Assembly (NCBI GenBank): GCA_021399435.1
Contig: JAJTUP010000036.1
Location: forward strand, 682,001 to 746,000
Length of the DNA stretch: 64,000 nucleotides
Reading direction: 5' to 3'
Source: Diaporthe sp. PMI_573
Lineage: Eukaryota; Ascomycota; Sordariomycetes; Diaporthales; Diaporthaceae
The position numbers were made by a program, and so were the translations under genes. Shown here in pieces: positions 35,753 through 46,979 of this stretch. A model generated the notes under the pieces. That model was not told the DNA's origin. It did not search any database and saw only the letters and a list, made by a program, of their open reading frames with translations. Every line of letters begins with the position of its first letter. Within the stretch, counting starts at the first letter, position 1.

Positions 35753-36116
35753 ATGGACTCCTCCACGATCGACCAAGCCGACCTCGACAGGCTCACCGAC
35801 AAGGACAAGCAGGACCTGCGGCAGTTCATCCAGAACGAGCAGCAGCGCACCCGGATCCAGGCCCGTATGCGACCGAATCCCCCCCCTCTCTCCGCTGCTA
35901 GCTTCTGTTGTCGTTCCCCTCGAGCTAACCAGACTCCTTCCGCGGACAGAATCCCACGACCTGACAGAGACGTGCTTCAAGAAGTGCGTCACCGGTTCGT
36001 TCAAGAACGGCCAGCTGGACAAGGGCGAGCAGGCGTGCCTGACAAACTGCGTGGACCGGTTCATGGACGTCAGCATGCTGGCCGTGAAGCACCTGCAGAG
36101 CATGCGCCAGGGCTAA
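35753..36116 (+). CDS. TIM8: Mitochondrial intermembrane-space chaperone Tim8
   Basis: Forms the Tim8-Tim13 complex that escorts hydrophobic precursors across the intermembrane space to TIM23/TIM22. Exons 35753-35864 and 35950-36116 encode 92 residues; the 85-nt intron has a GTATGC donor and a GACAG acceptor. The join gives RTRIQAQSHDLTETCFKKC. The paired twin CX3C motifs are CFKKC and CLTNC, the latter in the family context NCVDRFMD. There is no cleavable presequence, as expected for a Mia40-dependent substrate. Choice of Tim8 over Tim9, 10 or 13 rests on the IQAQ-SH-LT-C pattern. Confidence 0.9.
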
Positions 36117-36528
36117 GGGGAGCACTGATGGGACAAGATTCATTGAACCACTACGAAAATACGCAAAACTGCTCTACTCCAGGAAGATTGCGTGGGACCA
36201 TGACGAGATGGTTCGGACAACAGAGACGTATGGGCGACGCCGGAAGTTCAAACAAGGGCTGGTGGTCAGGTCCAAAGATAAGGGCCATGTACTTGTACGA
36301 GATGAGAAAGCAGAGGATCACTCGAGTTCAGGTAGATATTCAGGCAGCATGCATGTAGAGGAGCACTATCATGGGAGGACATGGACGTGCCAATTCATTC
36401 AATTGGTATACCCTTCAGAACCCTTTGACGCCGATAGATGCCATAATCCTCCCCGACTTTTTTTTGTCATTCGGTATCCGTAGACCCTCCCAAATCATTG
36501 CAAAACCCCAGTTCCTAGTAGAAGACGT
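36117..36528. other. Convergent 3' region, TIM8 / RPL25
   Basis: 412 bp between two 3' ends, likely holding both untranslated tails. No gene is seen. Confidence 0.45.
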
Positions 36529-37341
36529 TTAGACAAGGGCCAGCTTGGTGGCAGCGATGTCGAGGGCGTCGACGTCAGGGGTCAGACGGGCGTAAGCCTT
36601 CTTCTGGCCATCAGGGCTGTAAATCTGTGTTAGCCTTCAATGCTTCCTTGAAGTCCAGAGCTTATAAAACATACCGGATGAGGGTGTTGATCTTGACGGT
36701 GTCGATGTCGTAGAGCTTCTTCAGGGCGTCCTTGATCTGGGCCTTGTTCGCCTTGACGTCGACGATGAAGACGAGGGTGTTGTTCTCCTCGATCTTCTTC
36801 ATGGCGCTCTCAGTGTTGAGAGGGTGGACGATGATCTTGTGCTCATCGAGACGGGGCTGGTGGTGGATGGCCTTGCGGGGGTACTTGGGGTTGCGAGCCA
36901 GAGACAGGGTCTTGGGCTGACGGAAGGTCGTCGAGGTCCTGACCTTGAGCTTCTTCTGGGCGTGAACCTGAAATGATGGCGTTAGGTCAGCGAGTGGACT
37001 CCCCCAGTCGTGGTTGCGCATGCTGCGAGCACGAGATGCCGATGGGTGACTTACGCCCTTCAGGGTAGCCTTAGCCGCGTTCTTGGCCGCGGTCTTGCCC
37101 TTGGAGGTGCCTGTTTGTAGAATGATGCATCAGCAATCGCTCTTTCCGTGCTGAAAGAACTCGCAAAATCTGCTGCTGCTGGAATGCATCGTCGCCTGAG
37201 GGAGGGTTCGTGCGATCGAGGTTGTCGTGCGTCTGCGGTCGGTGGAGACCTCGCCCTCAGGGTGGAAGCGCCGGCAACATCATCTCGAGCGAGCGAAGAA
37301 AATCGATCTCAGGGTGTCGAACCTGTCTTGGAGGGAGCCAT
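36529..37341 (-). CDS. RPL25: 60S ribosomal protein L25 (uL23)
   Basis: A primary rRNA-binding protein at the polypeptide exit tunnel, contacted by SRP and nascent-chain factors. Four exons (37323-37341, 37055-37110, 36675-36967, 36529-36616) give 456 nt and 151 residues. Exon 1 is 19 nt (MAPSKT plus one base). The basic N-terminus ([17 protein letters not shown]) leads to the conserved core: [40 protein letters not shown] and [19 protein letters not shown]. The introns are 212, 87 and 58 nt. The 212-nt first intron next to the start is typical of fungal ribosomal protein genes. Confidence 0.95.
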
Positions 37342-37657
37342 TTCGAATTCTCTGCGGGGGATGCGTCGTTGAATTCGGGGGTCGTGGGGATCTGAAGGGG
37401 TCGTTGGATGTCGAGGTCAATCAAGGAGCAAGTCGGGAAAAAAAGTTTTGGGGCTGTGAGAAGGTTGGCTCGCAAACGGTGGGCCGGGGTGTCGAACAGC
37501 TGGCAGCCGGCTGGCGGCTTAGCGGCCATCTCTCCCCATCAATGCGGCTACACTTCGCTCTTGTATGCCAAAACTTCACCGACAACACCCTCTTCTCATC
37601 CAGCACAAGAAAGTGTTCTGTTTCCTGAGATCCTTTGCAAGGGTCTCAAAGACGGAA
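37342..37657. promoter_or_regulatory. Bidirectional promoter, RPL25 / BMT2
   Basis: A 316-bp segment separates the outward-facing start codons of a ribosomal protein gene and an rRNA methyltransferase gene. It includes a GC-rich stretch around 37478-37530. An in-frame ATG for BMT2 at 37565 lies inside it. Confidence 0.6.
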
Positions 37658-38569
37658 ATGGGCGTTAACAAGAAGAAACGGACCAAGCTCAGTCTGACCG
37701 CTGGCCGGCCACCGACCATTCAGAAACCAAAGTCCATCTCCAGGAAAGCAACGAGGACACTCATCAACCAGATCCACACTTTGGAGAAGCGAAGAAAGCA
37801 GGCTGCTCAGAACGGGGATGTAGCTGCCGAAGCAGCCATAGCCTCCGAGATCACCTCACTAGGCGGCATCGAGAAGTACCAGCAGGCAAGCCTCCAGGGC
37901 CAGAGGAACGACCGCGGGGGGGACAGCTCCAAGATCCTGCTGGACTGGCTGAGGCCGGTCGAGCCCACGCTCCAGGCCCTGGCAAATTCGGACCCACCAC
38001 ATCGTCTACGAATGCTGGAAGTCGGTGCACTGAGCACGACAAACGCGTGCTCTCTCAGCGGCCTTTTCGACATCGTCCGCGTTGATTTGAACAGCCAGGC
38101 GCCGGGCATCTTACAACAGGACTTCATGGAGCGACCCCTGCCAAAGGACGAGTCCGAACGGTTCGATATCATCAGCCTGTCATTGGTGCTCAATTTCGTC
38201 CCTGAAGCCGGTAGCAGAGGCGACATGCTTCTCCGCACACTTGAGTTCCTTCACCCGCCGTCACGCTTCAGAGACGGGACGAATGCAGGGCTGAAACCGC
38301 ACTTCCCAAGTCTTTTTCTGGTCCTGCCTGCACCTTGTGTCTCGAACTCACGCTACCTGGATGGGGGGAAACTCAATGCCATCATGTCATCCCTTGGCTA
38401 CCAGGTGACGGAATCCAAGACTACCCAGAAACTTGTCTACTATCTTTGGACCCGGGTTGCTGACAGCCCCCCGCTCCTGCGGTCTGGTGCATCTTTCACC
38501 AAGAAAGAGCTGCGCTCTGGCGCGTCACGCAATAACTTCGCTATCGTCCTCAAACCGCCTTCGGAGTGA
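37658..38569 (+). CDS. BMT2: 25S rRNA adenine-N1 methyltransferase Bmt2
   Basis: A nucleolar SAM-dependent enzyme that makes an m1A in 25S rRNA. Single exon of 303 residues from ATG 37658, chosen because the basic N-terminus KKKRTKLSLTAGRPPT is the usual family start; an in-frame ATG at 37565 would add 31 unlikely residues. The SAM-binding motif is RMLEVGALSTTNACS. The catalytic-region motif is FDIISLSLVLNFVPEAGSRGDML, followed by LFLVLPAPCVSNSRYLD. It shares its promoter with RPL25. Confidence 0.88.
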   Translation: MGVNKKKRTKLSLTAGRPPTIQKPKSISRKATRTLINQIHTLEKRRKQAAQNGDVAAEAAIASEITSLGGIEKYQQASLQGQRNDRGGDSSKILLDWLRPVEPTLQALANSDPPHRLRMLEVGALSTTNACSLSGLFDIVRVDLNSQAPGILQQDFMERPLPKDESERFDIISLSLVLNFVPEAGSRGDMLLRTLEFLHPPSRFRDGTNAGLKPHFPSLFLVLPAPCVSNSRYLDGGKLNAIMSSLGYQVTESKTTQKLVYYLWTRVADSPPLLRSGASFTKKELRSGASRNNFAIVLKPPSE

Positions 38570-41181
38570 ACGGAAGTGAACATCTCGTCGCATTTCTCCC
38601 TTTCTCGGATATCTTGCACGCCGCGTAAGCTATCGGGCAACCTCTTCACCCTGATAAGACGAAAAGCAGTTCGCACCACCATCCCGGGATCAGCGTCACG
38701 GACCCTGGCCAGACCTCCGCCGTAAGTTATCACGAGACAAACCTTCCCAATAGACCTCCGGGCATAATTTGCCCTCCGCGTTCAACAGTCCAGAAAGCTT
38801 GGCTGCTAAACTTTCACCTTAGCCGCCAGAGCGTTTCCACCTTACTCTCGCATAGCAAAACGTGCGGGCCGACGGGATTGGCTGTTCCCAACGTCTGGGC
38901 TTGCACAATCCGACTACGCATGCAGAACGGACTGCACATCAGTGATGTCAGGGTTGATTTCGGCATCCAGTGTCGTTGCATTGTCTTGGTCAGACGTCTT
39001 CTCCATGGCTGCCGTGAGTGCCATGAAATCTTCGCATACGGACAAGAGGATTGGACAAGATTGGACTTGATGTGCGTATGTGTCTGCGGTGGCCAGCAAC
39101 ATCAGCTACCAGATCGGATGGCCAAGCTCAAAATGTTTCATACCGTTCTTGCACTGTCCTATACAGTCCGCACAGTACGAGGAGATGTCATCGAGCAAAA
39201 GGGAAAGGGGTAGTGGCTGTCCAAGGGCCTTGAGAGCCTTGGGTCCCCCAGTCCCAGTGGCCTGGGACGTGGCTACCAAGGGCTTGTCATTGGGGCTTTG
39301 CAAAGATGGGCAAAGCAACGTGCTCAACTGCAGCACGGACTCAAAGTCTAAATCCGGATGTGACGTCCAAACACTTCGAACGAGGAATGGGCTCACCTCG
39401 GGGGTGCATGGCGACACAATAGAACGAATTTATCGCCAGGTGCGTCGTATGTGCCGTGGAGGGAGTTAATTTTCCGGACATCGCGTAGGCTGCCGTTACT
39501 GGCAATTCATCGGGAGTTGTCAAAAGGGACTCAGCTGTATTCCTAGGGCGGACTTCGCCTGGACCAGTGCTCTACATGTCAACTATCGACCGCTGAAGCT
39601 CATGTGCAATGCGTGATGACCATTGTGGCGATTCTTACAAAGTGGCCGGCAGGACCGGCTCGGGAATCAGGGGTAGCAATATCAATGATACGACGCAACC
39701 GGAAAACATCTCGATAGAAGGGGAACGTGCTGATACCAGCGCATTAATCCCAAAGGAGGTTATCCCATGGGAGGTCATCTCAGAAGAGGTTATCTTATGG
39801 GAGCGTGGCTGATATCAGGGCGGACCGTCAGGGCGGATACTTCCCGTGCCTGCGGAGCGGCCGGACGGACGCCCGCGTAGGGTATATCACAGGCAACGGA
39901 CTTAACGCTAGGCGACGCTGCCATTCGCTCGGTCGGAACCTTCTTCATCTGAAGGCCATACTTTCTAGACTCCTGCAAGAATCAGGGGGGAGGAGGAAGC
40001 TCTGCGACTCCGTTGAGTTGGGCGAGACGCCGTCCCTCGCGCCGGCACCCCTAGCAACCGGCCTCCCTGCAGCTATCAGCGACCGCGTCCCCAGCCCCTC
40101 GGACGGGGTTGCGCGAGGGCCAGCCAGCGTTCAGTACACTGCACTAGATAGCACGCGGGGGCCCCAGCTCCCCGCTACCCAGCTCGCTGCGGCGGCTGCC
40201 GGCCCACATCGGAGGATACCTTGGGGATGGGAGGTGGCCCGTGACTATTGACTGAGCCAGCGAGTCGCAGCGGCCTCGTTTTTCCCCTTTGGAGGGTCAG
40301 ACGATGATAGCCTCATGGGCGCACGATGATGGGACGATGAGAAAGGGACGCTTGCGCTTCCACCCCCGCCCCCCTGGTCCGCATTGGGGTGAAGCTCTGA
40401 CCCTGTCCTACCCCCATCTGCACTTCGAGGCGTGAGGGGGAATTGGCGAATCAGGGTGTCCGCACGGCGAGTAATGGGGGTGCAGGTGACCGGGCGATCG
40501 AAACCGGAACTGGGAGCTGAAGGAGAACTGGAAACTTGGGGACAGCACCTATGTCTTACCCCGGATATTGGCTTGGAACAGTGCTCGGCGATCTCTGTAG
40601 CCCCGTCGTGGGTTGGGGGGGGGCTCGTTGAGGTCCGTCTGGCCTGGGCTACGTTTCGATAGCACGGTCCTGACTTGAACTGTGGGTTGGGGATACCGTC
40701 CGAGTTGAGGTTGGCAGCCCAGGCTCGAAATACGTGACCGGCATGCTGGTCTGCAGTATAAGCCGAAGGGTGCTTAGTCACGCGAGTACGACAGGTTCGG
40801 GAGTTGTTTCATGGGTATCACGGCATTTGGCAATTTATGTAGACATCCAGTCTGATTCAATATCGTCTCATCGCAGGATGCATATGCCAATTTACCGCAT
40901 CAAGAGCCTTCACTGACTGGCTGGCTGACTCACTAACGGCATCCTGCTATTCTCAGGGGGCAGTGTCACATTATTCCATTGGAGTTTATTCATGGGCAAG
41001 ATCATCGAATCTGGCGAGGGAGGGTAGGAGGGTAGCAAATACCATCATCTACAACCTTGATAATCTATCCGCCGCGCAATTGGTCCCACCCATTAATTGG
41101 GTGGCTTTGATGACGTCGGCTTGGTACTCCGGATAACCAAGGACGACTGCGAGCTCTCTGGCTCGGAGAACGTCAAGCTGG
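38570..41181. other. Gene-poor interval with one minisatellite patch
   Basis: 2.6 kb without a supportable gene. It holds the short array of 15-bp units at 39752-39803 and, just after it, a nearby duplicate of CAGGGCGGA (near 39816 and 39829). Open frames are short and without domains. Confidence 0.4.
39752..39803 (+). repeat. 15-bp minisatellite, short array (plus orientation)
   Basis: Three consecutive 15-bp units and a partial fourth: AAAGGAGGTTATCCC, ATGGGAGGTCATCTC, AGAAGAGGTTATCTT, ATGGGAG. The same unit family recurs at 52281-52445 (same orientation) and 54911-55106 (opposite orientation). Confidence 0.8.
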
Positions 41182-42535
41182 TCAAGCCCCCAACGATGAG
41201 ATCTCATCGAAGCTGCTGATAACCTTGTGCAGCTTCTCGACGTCCGACGGTAGGTCCGAGTTCCCCGGCCTCTGGACAATGAAGCTCTTCATGCCAGCCG
41301 CCTTTGCCGCCTCCACCTCCTTGACATTGTCGCTCAAGAACAACCAACTGCTGGGGGGATACCGGTCATGAGCGGCGGCGATCTTCGTATAACTTGACGC
41401 TTCTGTCTTCAGGCCAGCGTTTACCGTGTCGAAGTAGTCGGAGATGAGGGGGTTCAGGTCGGCTGGCTCCGAGTTGGTATATCTGAACAAGAGTTTCTGG
41501 GCTGGCACGGACCCGCTAGAGTAAATCACGATCTCTATGCCCTTTTGCTTCCACTCCCGAAGCCTGGGCTGGATGTCGTCAAAGAGAGGTGTCTTCAGTT
41601 GGCCAGACTTGTAGCCGCTCTCCCACAGGTACCCCTGAAGAGCCTTGAGGTACGAGATCTTGACGTCGCGGGCCATCAGGTCCTGCACATGAGCCTGGAG
41701 TGCCTCGGGCGACGCCTTGTGCTCGGCTGGGAAGGCATCTCTGTAGACGACAAACTCTGGGTCGTCCCACTTGGACTTCAAAGTGTCAGGGATGGCCTCC
41801 AAGGCATAAGGAAACTAGATGGGAGATGGTGGTCTCGTCAGTGAGACGATCGCCGGTTGCTGCCACATTGCCAAACTGAGCTGGAGATCGTCGCAAGGAC
41901 GAACAAAGAAGATGATGGGAGCACTCCCTGGGCACGAGCACCCGTCGTGTCCAGCCAGTGCCAGGATGTGACATCAGCTAGCACCACTGCCCGCCCGTCC
42001 GTCTATCGACAGTCCAAGAAGGGACACTTGTTCCAACATCAGGGCGGAAACGGGAAAGGATGGGTGACATCCCATAGGCCTGGTGTCTCGGGGGCAGGTC
42101 GCGTGCATGTAGATGGAGTAGGGAAAATGGGGCCGACTGGGGACGAGAAAGGGAAGATCAATGTGCCCACCAGAACAGCCTTTACGAATGAGATCGGGCA
42201 GACGGTACCCTCTGTCAAAGAGACTCATCAGCTCATTTGTCCGGGCAAACGCACTGCTGCAATCTGGGATTTGGGGCCACATCGCTCGGTGATGACGACT
42301 GGCGACGGAGCCCGGATGGGAAAAAGTGGCCAAAGGGGAGATGGGAGACTGCATCTAGCAAGTCATGAGCCCGCAGGAAGCTCAATGAGGAGGATGCAGG
42401 TTTCCTGAGTGCCGGGCTGGGCGCATGGGCGCATGGAACCATCCGGTGCCTCGTCTGATTTTTTTTCTTCTTCTTCATTCTTTGTTCCTTACCGATGTCT
42501 AGTAAGGCGACCTTGACGGAGGCTAGTTCTGCCAT
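41182..42535 (-). CDS. UTR4: Enolase-phosphatase E1 (methionine salvage)
   Basis: A bifunctional HAD enzyme that converts 2,3-diketo-5-methylthiopentyl-1-phosphate to the acireductone in the methionine salvage pathway. Exons are 42493-42535, 42171-42211 and 41182-41814 (717 nt, 238 residues, all phases consistent). HAD motif I is assembled across intron 1: VALLDI|EGTVCPISFVK. Motif II is VIYSSGS and motif III/IV includes LFLSDNVKEVEAA. The introns are unusually long for this window (281 and 356 nt). Intron 2 has a GTGGGC donor, and its acceptor CTAG precedes FPYALEAIPDTLK. Identity is firm; intron 2 boundaries are supported by frame and homology only. Confidence 0.9.
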
Positions 42536-45500
42536 GGTACCGGTCCGCCGCCTTGGTGCGCTAGGTAGCAGTTGCCCTTCGATCTGGCGCGCTCTTCGCG
42601 GTGAAAAACTTAATGAGATGCGTTACACCAGGTGAGCAGCCCGAACACCGATGAGACAGATGGTCGACGTGAAGGGTGCAAGCTGAGCGGTGAGAAGACA
42701 GGTCCCTTGCAGAAAAGGTGTTAAGAGGCTCGAGTATGGCAGGTATTGTTGTTGAGGCTGCCTAGGCTGCTTGAAGAGAAAATTTTTCCGTCGTTGTTGC
42801 AGCGCCAGACGTGTGGTTCGAAGGCCTTGATGGTTGTCGTTGCCGGCACCACCATGGATGGGTAAGGGGAGCTCCAAGAGCACAGCACAGCACAGCACAG
42901 CAGATTTCCCAGAGCGGAAGCACAGCGGCCCCCAACGAGCGGTAAGAGCAGAAAGAGGCCAGTGCTGTCCAGAAGGTCAGGGTGCCAGGGTGGCTTGGGA
43001 TGGTAGTGCCGATCTACACTACTGTATCTGCCAACCCCACCATCACGCCTTGGCAAGCTGGCACAGAAGTGGCAGGGAAAGAAATGGGGCACGTATATGC
43101 AACCTCTTTGTCAACAGATAGATGAGGACAATTTTCCGATGGGACTTCAAGGCCTCCTGCCGCATGCGTATTGTCCCCACAATATGTACAGACGCGCAGT
43201 CTATGCTAGGTAGATAGATACACAGTATCTAGGCACAGTATCACTCACCTTGCTCGAACTGCTCGCGTGCACAACCGGACAACACCACCACCACCACGAG
43301 GAGCCACGCAAGGGATGGAGGCACAGAGTGAACAGACGGTCAAGAAGTCTGGGACCGTGCAGCCTAGCGAGGTACTGACCCGACGGACTGAGATAGACTA
43401 GGTACATAATGGCCTCAACATGGTGCACGGAGTGATCTTTGCATTAACCACCCGGAGGAGCTAGGCCGCCTTCGTGCACTCACACGTCCACCCGGCCGCC
43501 TCATGTGGCACGGCAGTTAGGCCGGCGCGCAGCAAGACGAAGCGAGGACGAGATGGCGAGATGGCAACGAAGCAATCTGGCCACCACAACGCGCTCCCGG
43601 CCACTCCCACTCCCACTGCCACTGCCACGGTAACGGCAACGGACAACACCAGCCTTCCAACTTGCTGCCCGGCCGCCCGGCTTGCTGCAGGCTCAACAGA
43701 CCCAGCCAATCCCGGCCCGCCCTGGCACCTCGATGGTTTGGCCAGGCATCCAAGCGTACAGGACTAGCACCTCAGGTACGGATCTTCACTTTGTCCGCAG
43801 TACGATAACGACAGCGACAGCGACAGGCTGGTGGCGAGTCAACAAGGTCACTCGGCGTCGCAACGTGGACGAGGCCAAATCAGAACCCCCATGGGCGTGG
43901 CCAAGGCTCGTGAGATCTGCCAGGTTGCCAGGTTGCAGAGGATACGGTGTGACAAGGCGATGCGCTTCAATCCTGCGTGCGTCCTTGGTCGACCCTGCGG
44001 CCGAGACAACCAATAACCACACGCACCCGCGCCCGCGCATCACAAAGTCATTGGCTGGACTGGAATCCAGCAGCAAGCACTCCGTACATGTAAACAATGC
44101 GAGTTGTGACCAGAAAACCCTGACCGCCAGAACGTCAAACCCGTTCCAATCTCAGCCAAGCCCAGCTGTGACTGCCTCGCTCGTCACGCTCCGAGACGGC
44201 CCATTGTAGGACCCAGCAGCTGCTTCCAAGGGCCAATGAAGCCGTCCCGCACCCCGACGCGTCAAGCAGGAGCTCCTGCAGTTGCAATACCACGCCCACG
44301 CCGCCAGACTTCCGCCGGGCGGGCTGACATTTTGGAAGCAAGCCCCTGAGCGGCCGCAGCGGGCAGGCTGGTTGGCTGGAAGGCCGGCTAGCAATCATGC
44401 GAGGAACACACAGTAACAAGAGCGGCCCCAAACAGGTGGAGGGCTGAAACGCAGCAACGCAGCAACGCAGAGCGGGGAGATGGCACGTATCGCGGTGCAC
44501 GTATCGCGGTGCACGCCACGACAGCCGTTTCTGCGATACCGAAAACGCCGTTGCATTCCGCCATCACAAGTACACAGTAGTCTGGCCACGACCGCAGGGG
44601 TCTTCGATAGCTCGCCCCTATGGTGGTAGCCTGTCAGGAGCTGAGGCAGGAAACCACGCAAGGCAAGCCGCCACCCACTGCACACACACGGGCATGGGGC
44701 CAACTCGCTCCGCATGGACCTGTCCACCTCGAGGCGATAGCGGCTCCGGCGCCTGTCACACGGCCTGAAGGATGGGGTCTAGACGCTGGGCCGGTCTCAC
44801 TTTTTGCAAATGTGGCGGCCCGGGATTCAACGAACGGCAAGACGGCGCAACTGCCCAGAGGGACAAAGGAAAACGGGTAATGTGGACTGCATCACGGTCA
44901 ATGAAAAAAAGCACTTGCCGTCCACATTACCAGCCATCAAAACATGGCAGAGGACAGCGTGTGCAGTCGCAGTTCCGCAATGGCGCCATAGCTCCGTCGC
45001 CTCGACGGGTCTGGTGACCTCGGGGCCGCGAGGAATGGCTCGACGTTTTGGTCAGTGTTGAGAGTCCATCATCAACAAGCGCGCCTCTCGGGAGCTTAAT
45101 TGGTCCCCCTGTGCTGCGAGAGGGAACACTGACTGGGTCGGTGCCCGTTTTGGGACCGTCACCTCCGGGCGGCCGTCCTGGGCCAGCGTTTCGGAGCTCC
45201 ATCCCAGTCCGCATTATTGCCGCTAGCCCTGGCATGACAAGATTGACGATGAGTTACGAGTTGCAGTGGGGTCCATTAAAGGTCACGATGGGACGTGGCC
45301 CGGTTTGATTGATTTCTGCGGTTCCTGCGCCTGGGAGTGCATTGATGGAGATTGAATTCAGCCACCTGTTATTATTACCGTCGGGCTGGCGATGACGTAC
45401 TGCGGGCTGCCCTCTGTTTGTTGTTGCAACTCCTGGCCAACCTGCTCTGGTGTGTCTCTGATGGACGACCACCATTCCGGTGATGGTCATCAAGTCGTAT

Positions 45501-46979
45501 CATGACGGAAACTCAAACCATGTTGCTGCTATCGCCAATCTCTATCTGAGACGGCTGACATAGCAGCTGCCATGCTAGTGGTCATGTTCAGGCGGTTGGA
45601 ACGCATGCAGTGGAAAAGGAGTACGTGAGCTTCAACCAATTAGGGGACGCACGCCTACCGAAGTGAAACGGAATGGCATGGGGGTATATTGTGTAAGTGG
45701 TGGGGGGATTTGAGCTCCCCAGCGCTCCCTCTCATCTATGGGCCCCCCCCAGGACCCGACGGCCATCGCAGCCAAGAAGAAATGGATCCAGATAACGTGG
45801 CTTCTTCTGCTGTTTCTTGATCTGCAGGGACAGAAAACGGGGTTTCCATGGGGGGGGGTTGCACGCGATGCCTCGAGACCATGCCGTGAGCGTTGAGCAT
45901 AGACTGACCCAGCCTTGCGCAATTCTGGGGCCCAGGCGATACCCCAAGGCGTGCCATTTCTGGTGGCCTCAGCAGTACGCGGGCAGCAGGTAACTGGCGG
46001 TGAAAGCGATAGCAGACGCAGGCCTATGCAGGACAGCTGCAACTTGTACACGGTGCATCTGCCTACTGCGTCGTCCTCCTGACCCAGGCCCAAACAGGGC
46101 AGGCCAAGCCCAGCAGGCTCGAAGAGTGTGACTCCTGACGGGGTTAGAGGGCCAGGAGGGCCAGGAGGGCCAGCCTGGACGGAGGGTGGACGGCGAGGGA
46201 GGCTAGCCCGATCTGGCCTCACGGTGCTCAGGGTCCCAGGCGCCTGTGCCTTGTTTCCTGATAGCCAGCGTTCCAAGAATACCAACAGTTGCCACAGGGC
46301 GAGGCGCATGCGACCAGGTACTGCATGGTAGCCCGTCTACCGGAACCCACACGGCCAGCCCAAGCATGAGCTCCTGACGTGCTGTTCCGCCCGTCTCGCC
46401 CGTCTCGCCCGTCGATGGTGAAATGATGGCAGTTCAATTTACCGCCCTCCCCCAGGCCTCCCCTGCCCAAACACCGTCCAGAGATAGCCAGAAGCTCGTC
46501 ATCTCTCTGGGCCCCGTCACACCCAGTGCAGATCTCCCACGGCACAGTAGCCATGTCTTGGGCGGTGTTCCAAGGTTGCCCAGGGACACTGTGCCATCGA
46601 GCACCTCTGGCATGTTTACATCCCGACTGGCCAGACTGGAATCCGACTGCTGAAGGTGCAGACCTGTTGACGTGTGTGTCTAGGCCAGACAGTCAAGTCA
46701 GTCAGTCAGTCAGTCGCCGGGCAGGACAGGGCGTGGCCGAGCAACACAGCCCGATCTGCCCACGGCGGCAGATGGCCTGCATGGCGCACTGTGGGCACTG
46801 TGACCACGCGATAACTCCCAGACCTGACGCTTGCAGCCCATCCCTGCCGTGCGAGTGCCAGCCAGTCCAGGACCACCCCAGGCGAGATTGCTAATCTCAC
46901 CTCCAGGTCTGACTCTTTTGCCCTTTGATCACACCAGAAGCTGCTGGACTGGCCCATCCGTTTCCCTCGGCTTCCATTG
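42536..46979. other. Gene-poor interval
   Basis: About 4.4 kb without a supportable gene, rich in short repeats: AGCAC near 42886-42902, CACTCC near 43597-43620, a 14-bp duplication near 44483, AGGAGGGCC near 46156-46172, CCGTCTCGC near 46391 and GTCA near 46697. Frames over 150 codons (43682-44209 and 45632-46309) are low-complexity and show no domain. Confidence 0.4.
44483..44510. repeat. 14-bp perfect direct duplication
   Basis: GCACGTATCGCGGT occurs twice in direct tandem, followed by the first bases of a third copy. Confidence 0.8.

Noticed and set aside
37565..37657. In-frame ATG 31 codons before the BMT2 start
   Set aside because: The added residues do not resemble the family; the basic conserved N-terminus starts at 37658.
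39805..40251. 148-codon frame after the minisatellite
   Set aside because: No recognisable domain, and the composition looks random.
43682..44209. 175-codon frame
   Set aside because: Low-complexity, repeat-driven, no domain, several overlapping frames.
45632..46309. 225-codon minus-strand frame
   Set aside because: Proline/glycine-rich from GC-rich repeats, no domain, start is not convincing.
42834..46720. Short direct repeats considered as a CRISPR array
   Set aside because: Units are simple microsatellites of a few bases without regular spacers, in a eukaryotic genome.
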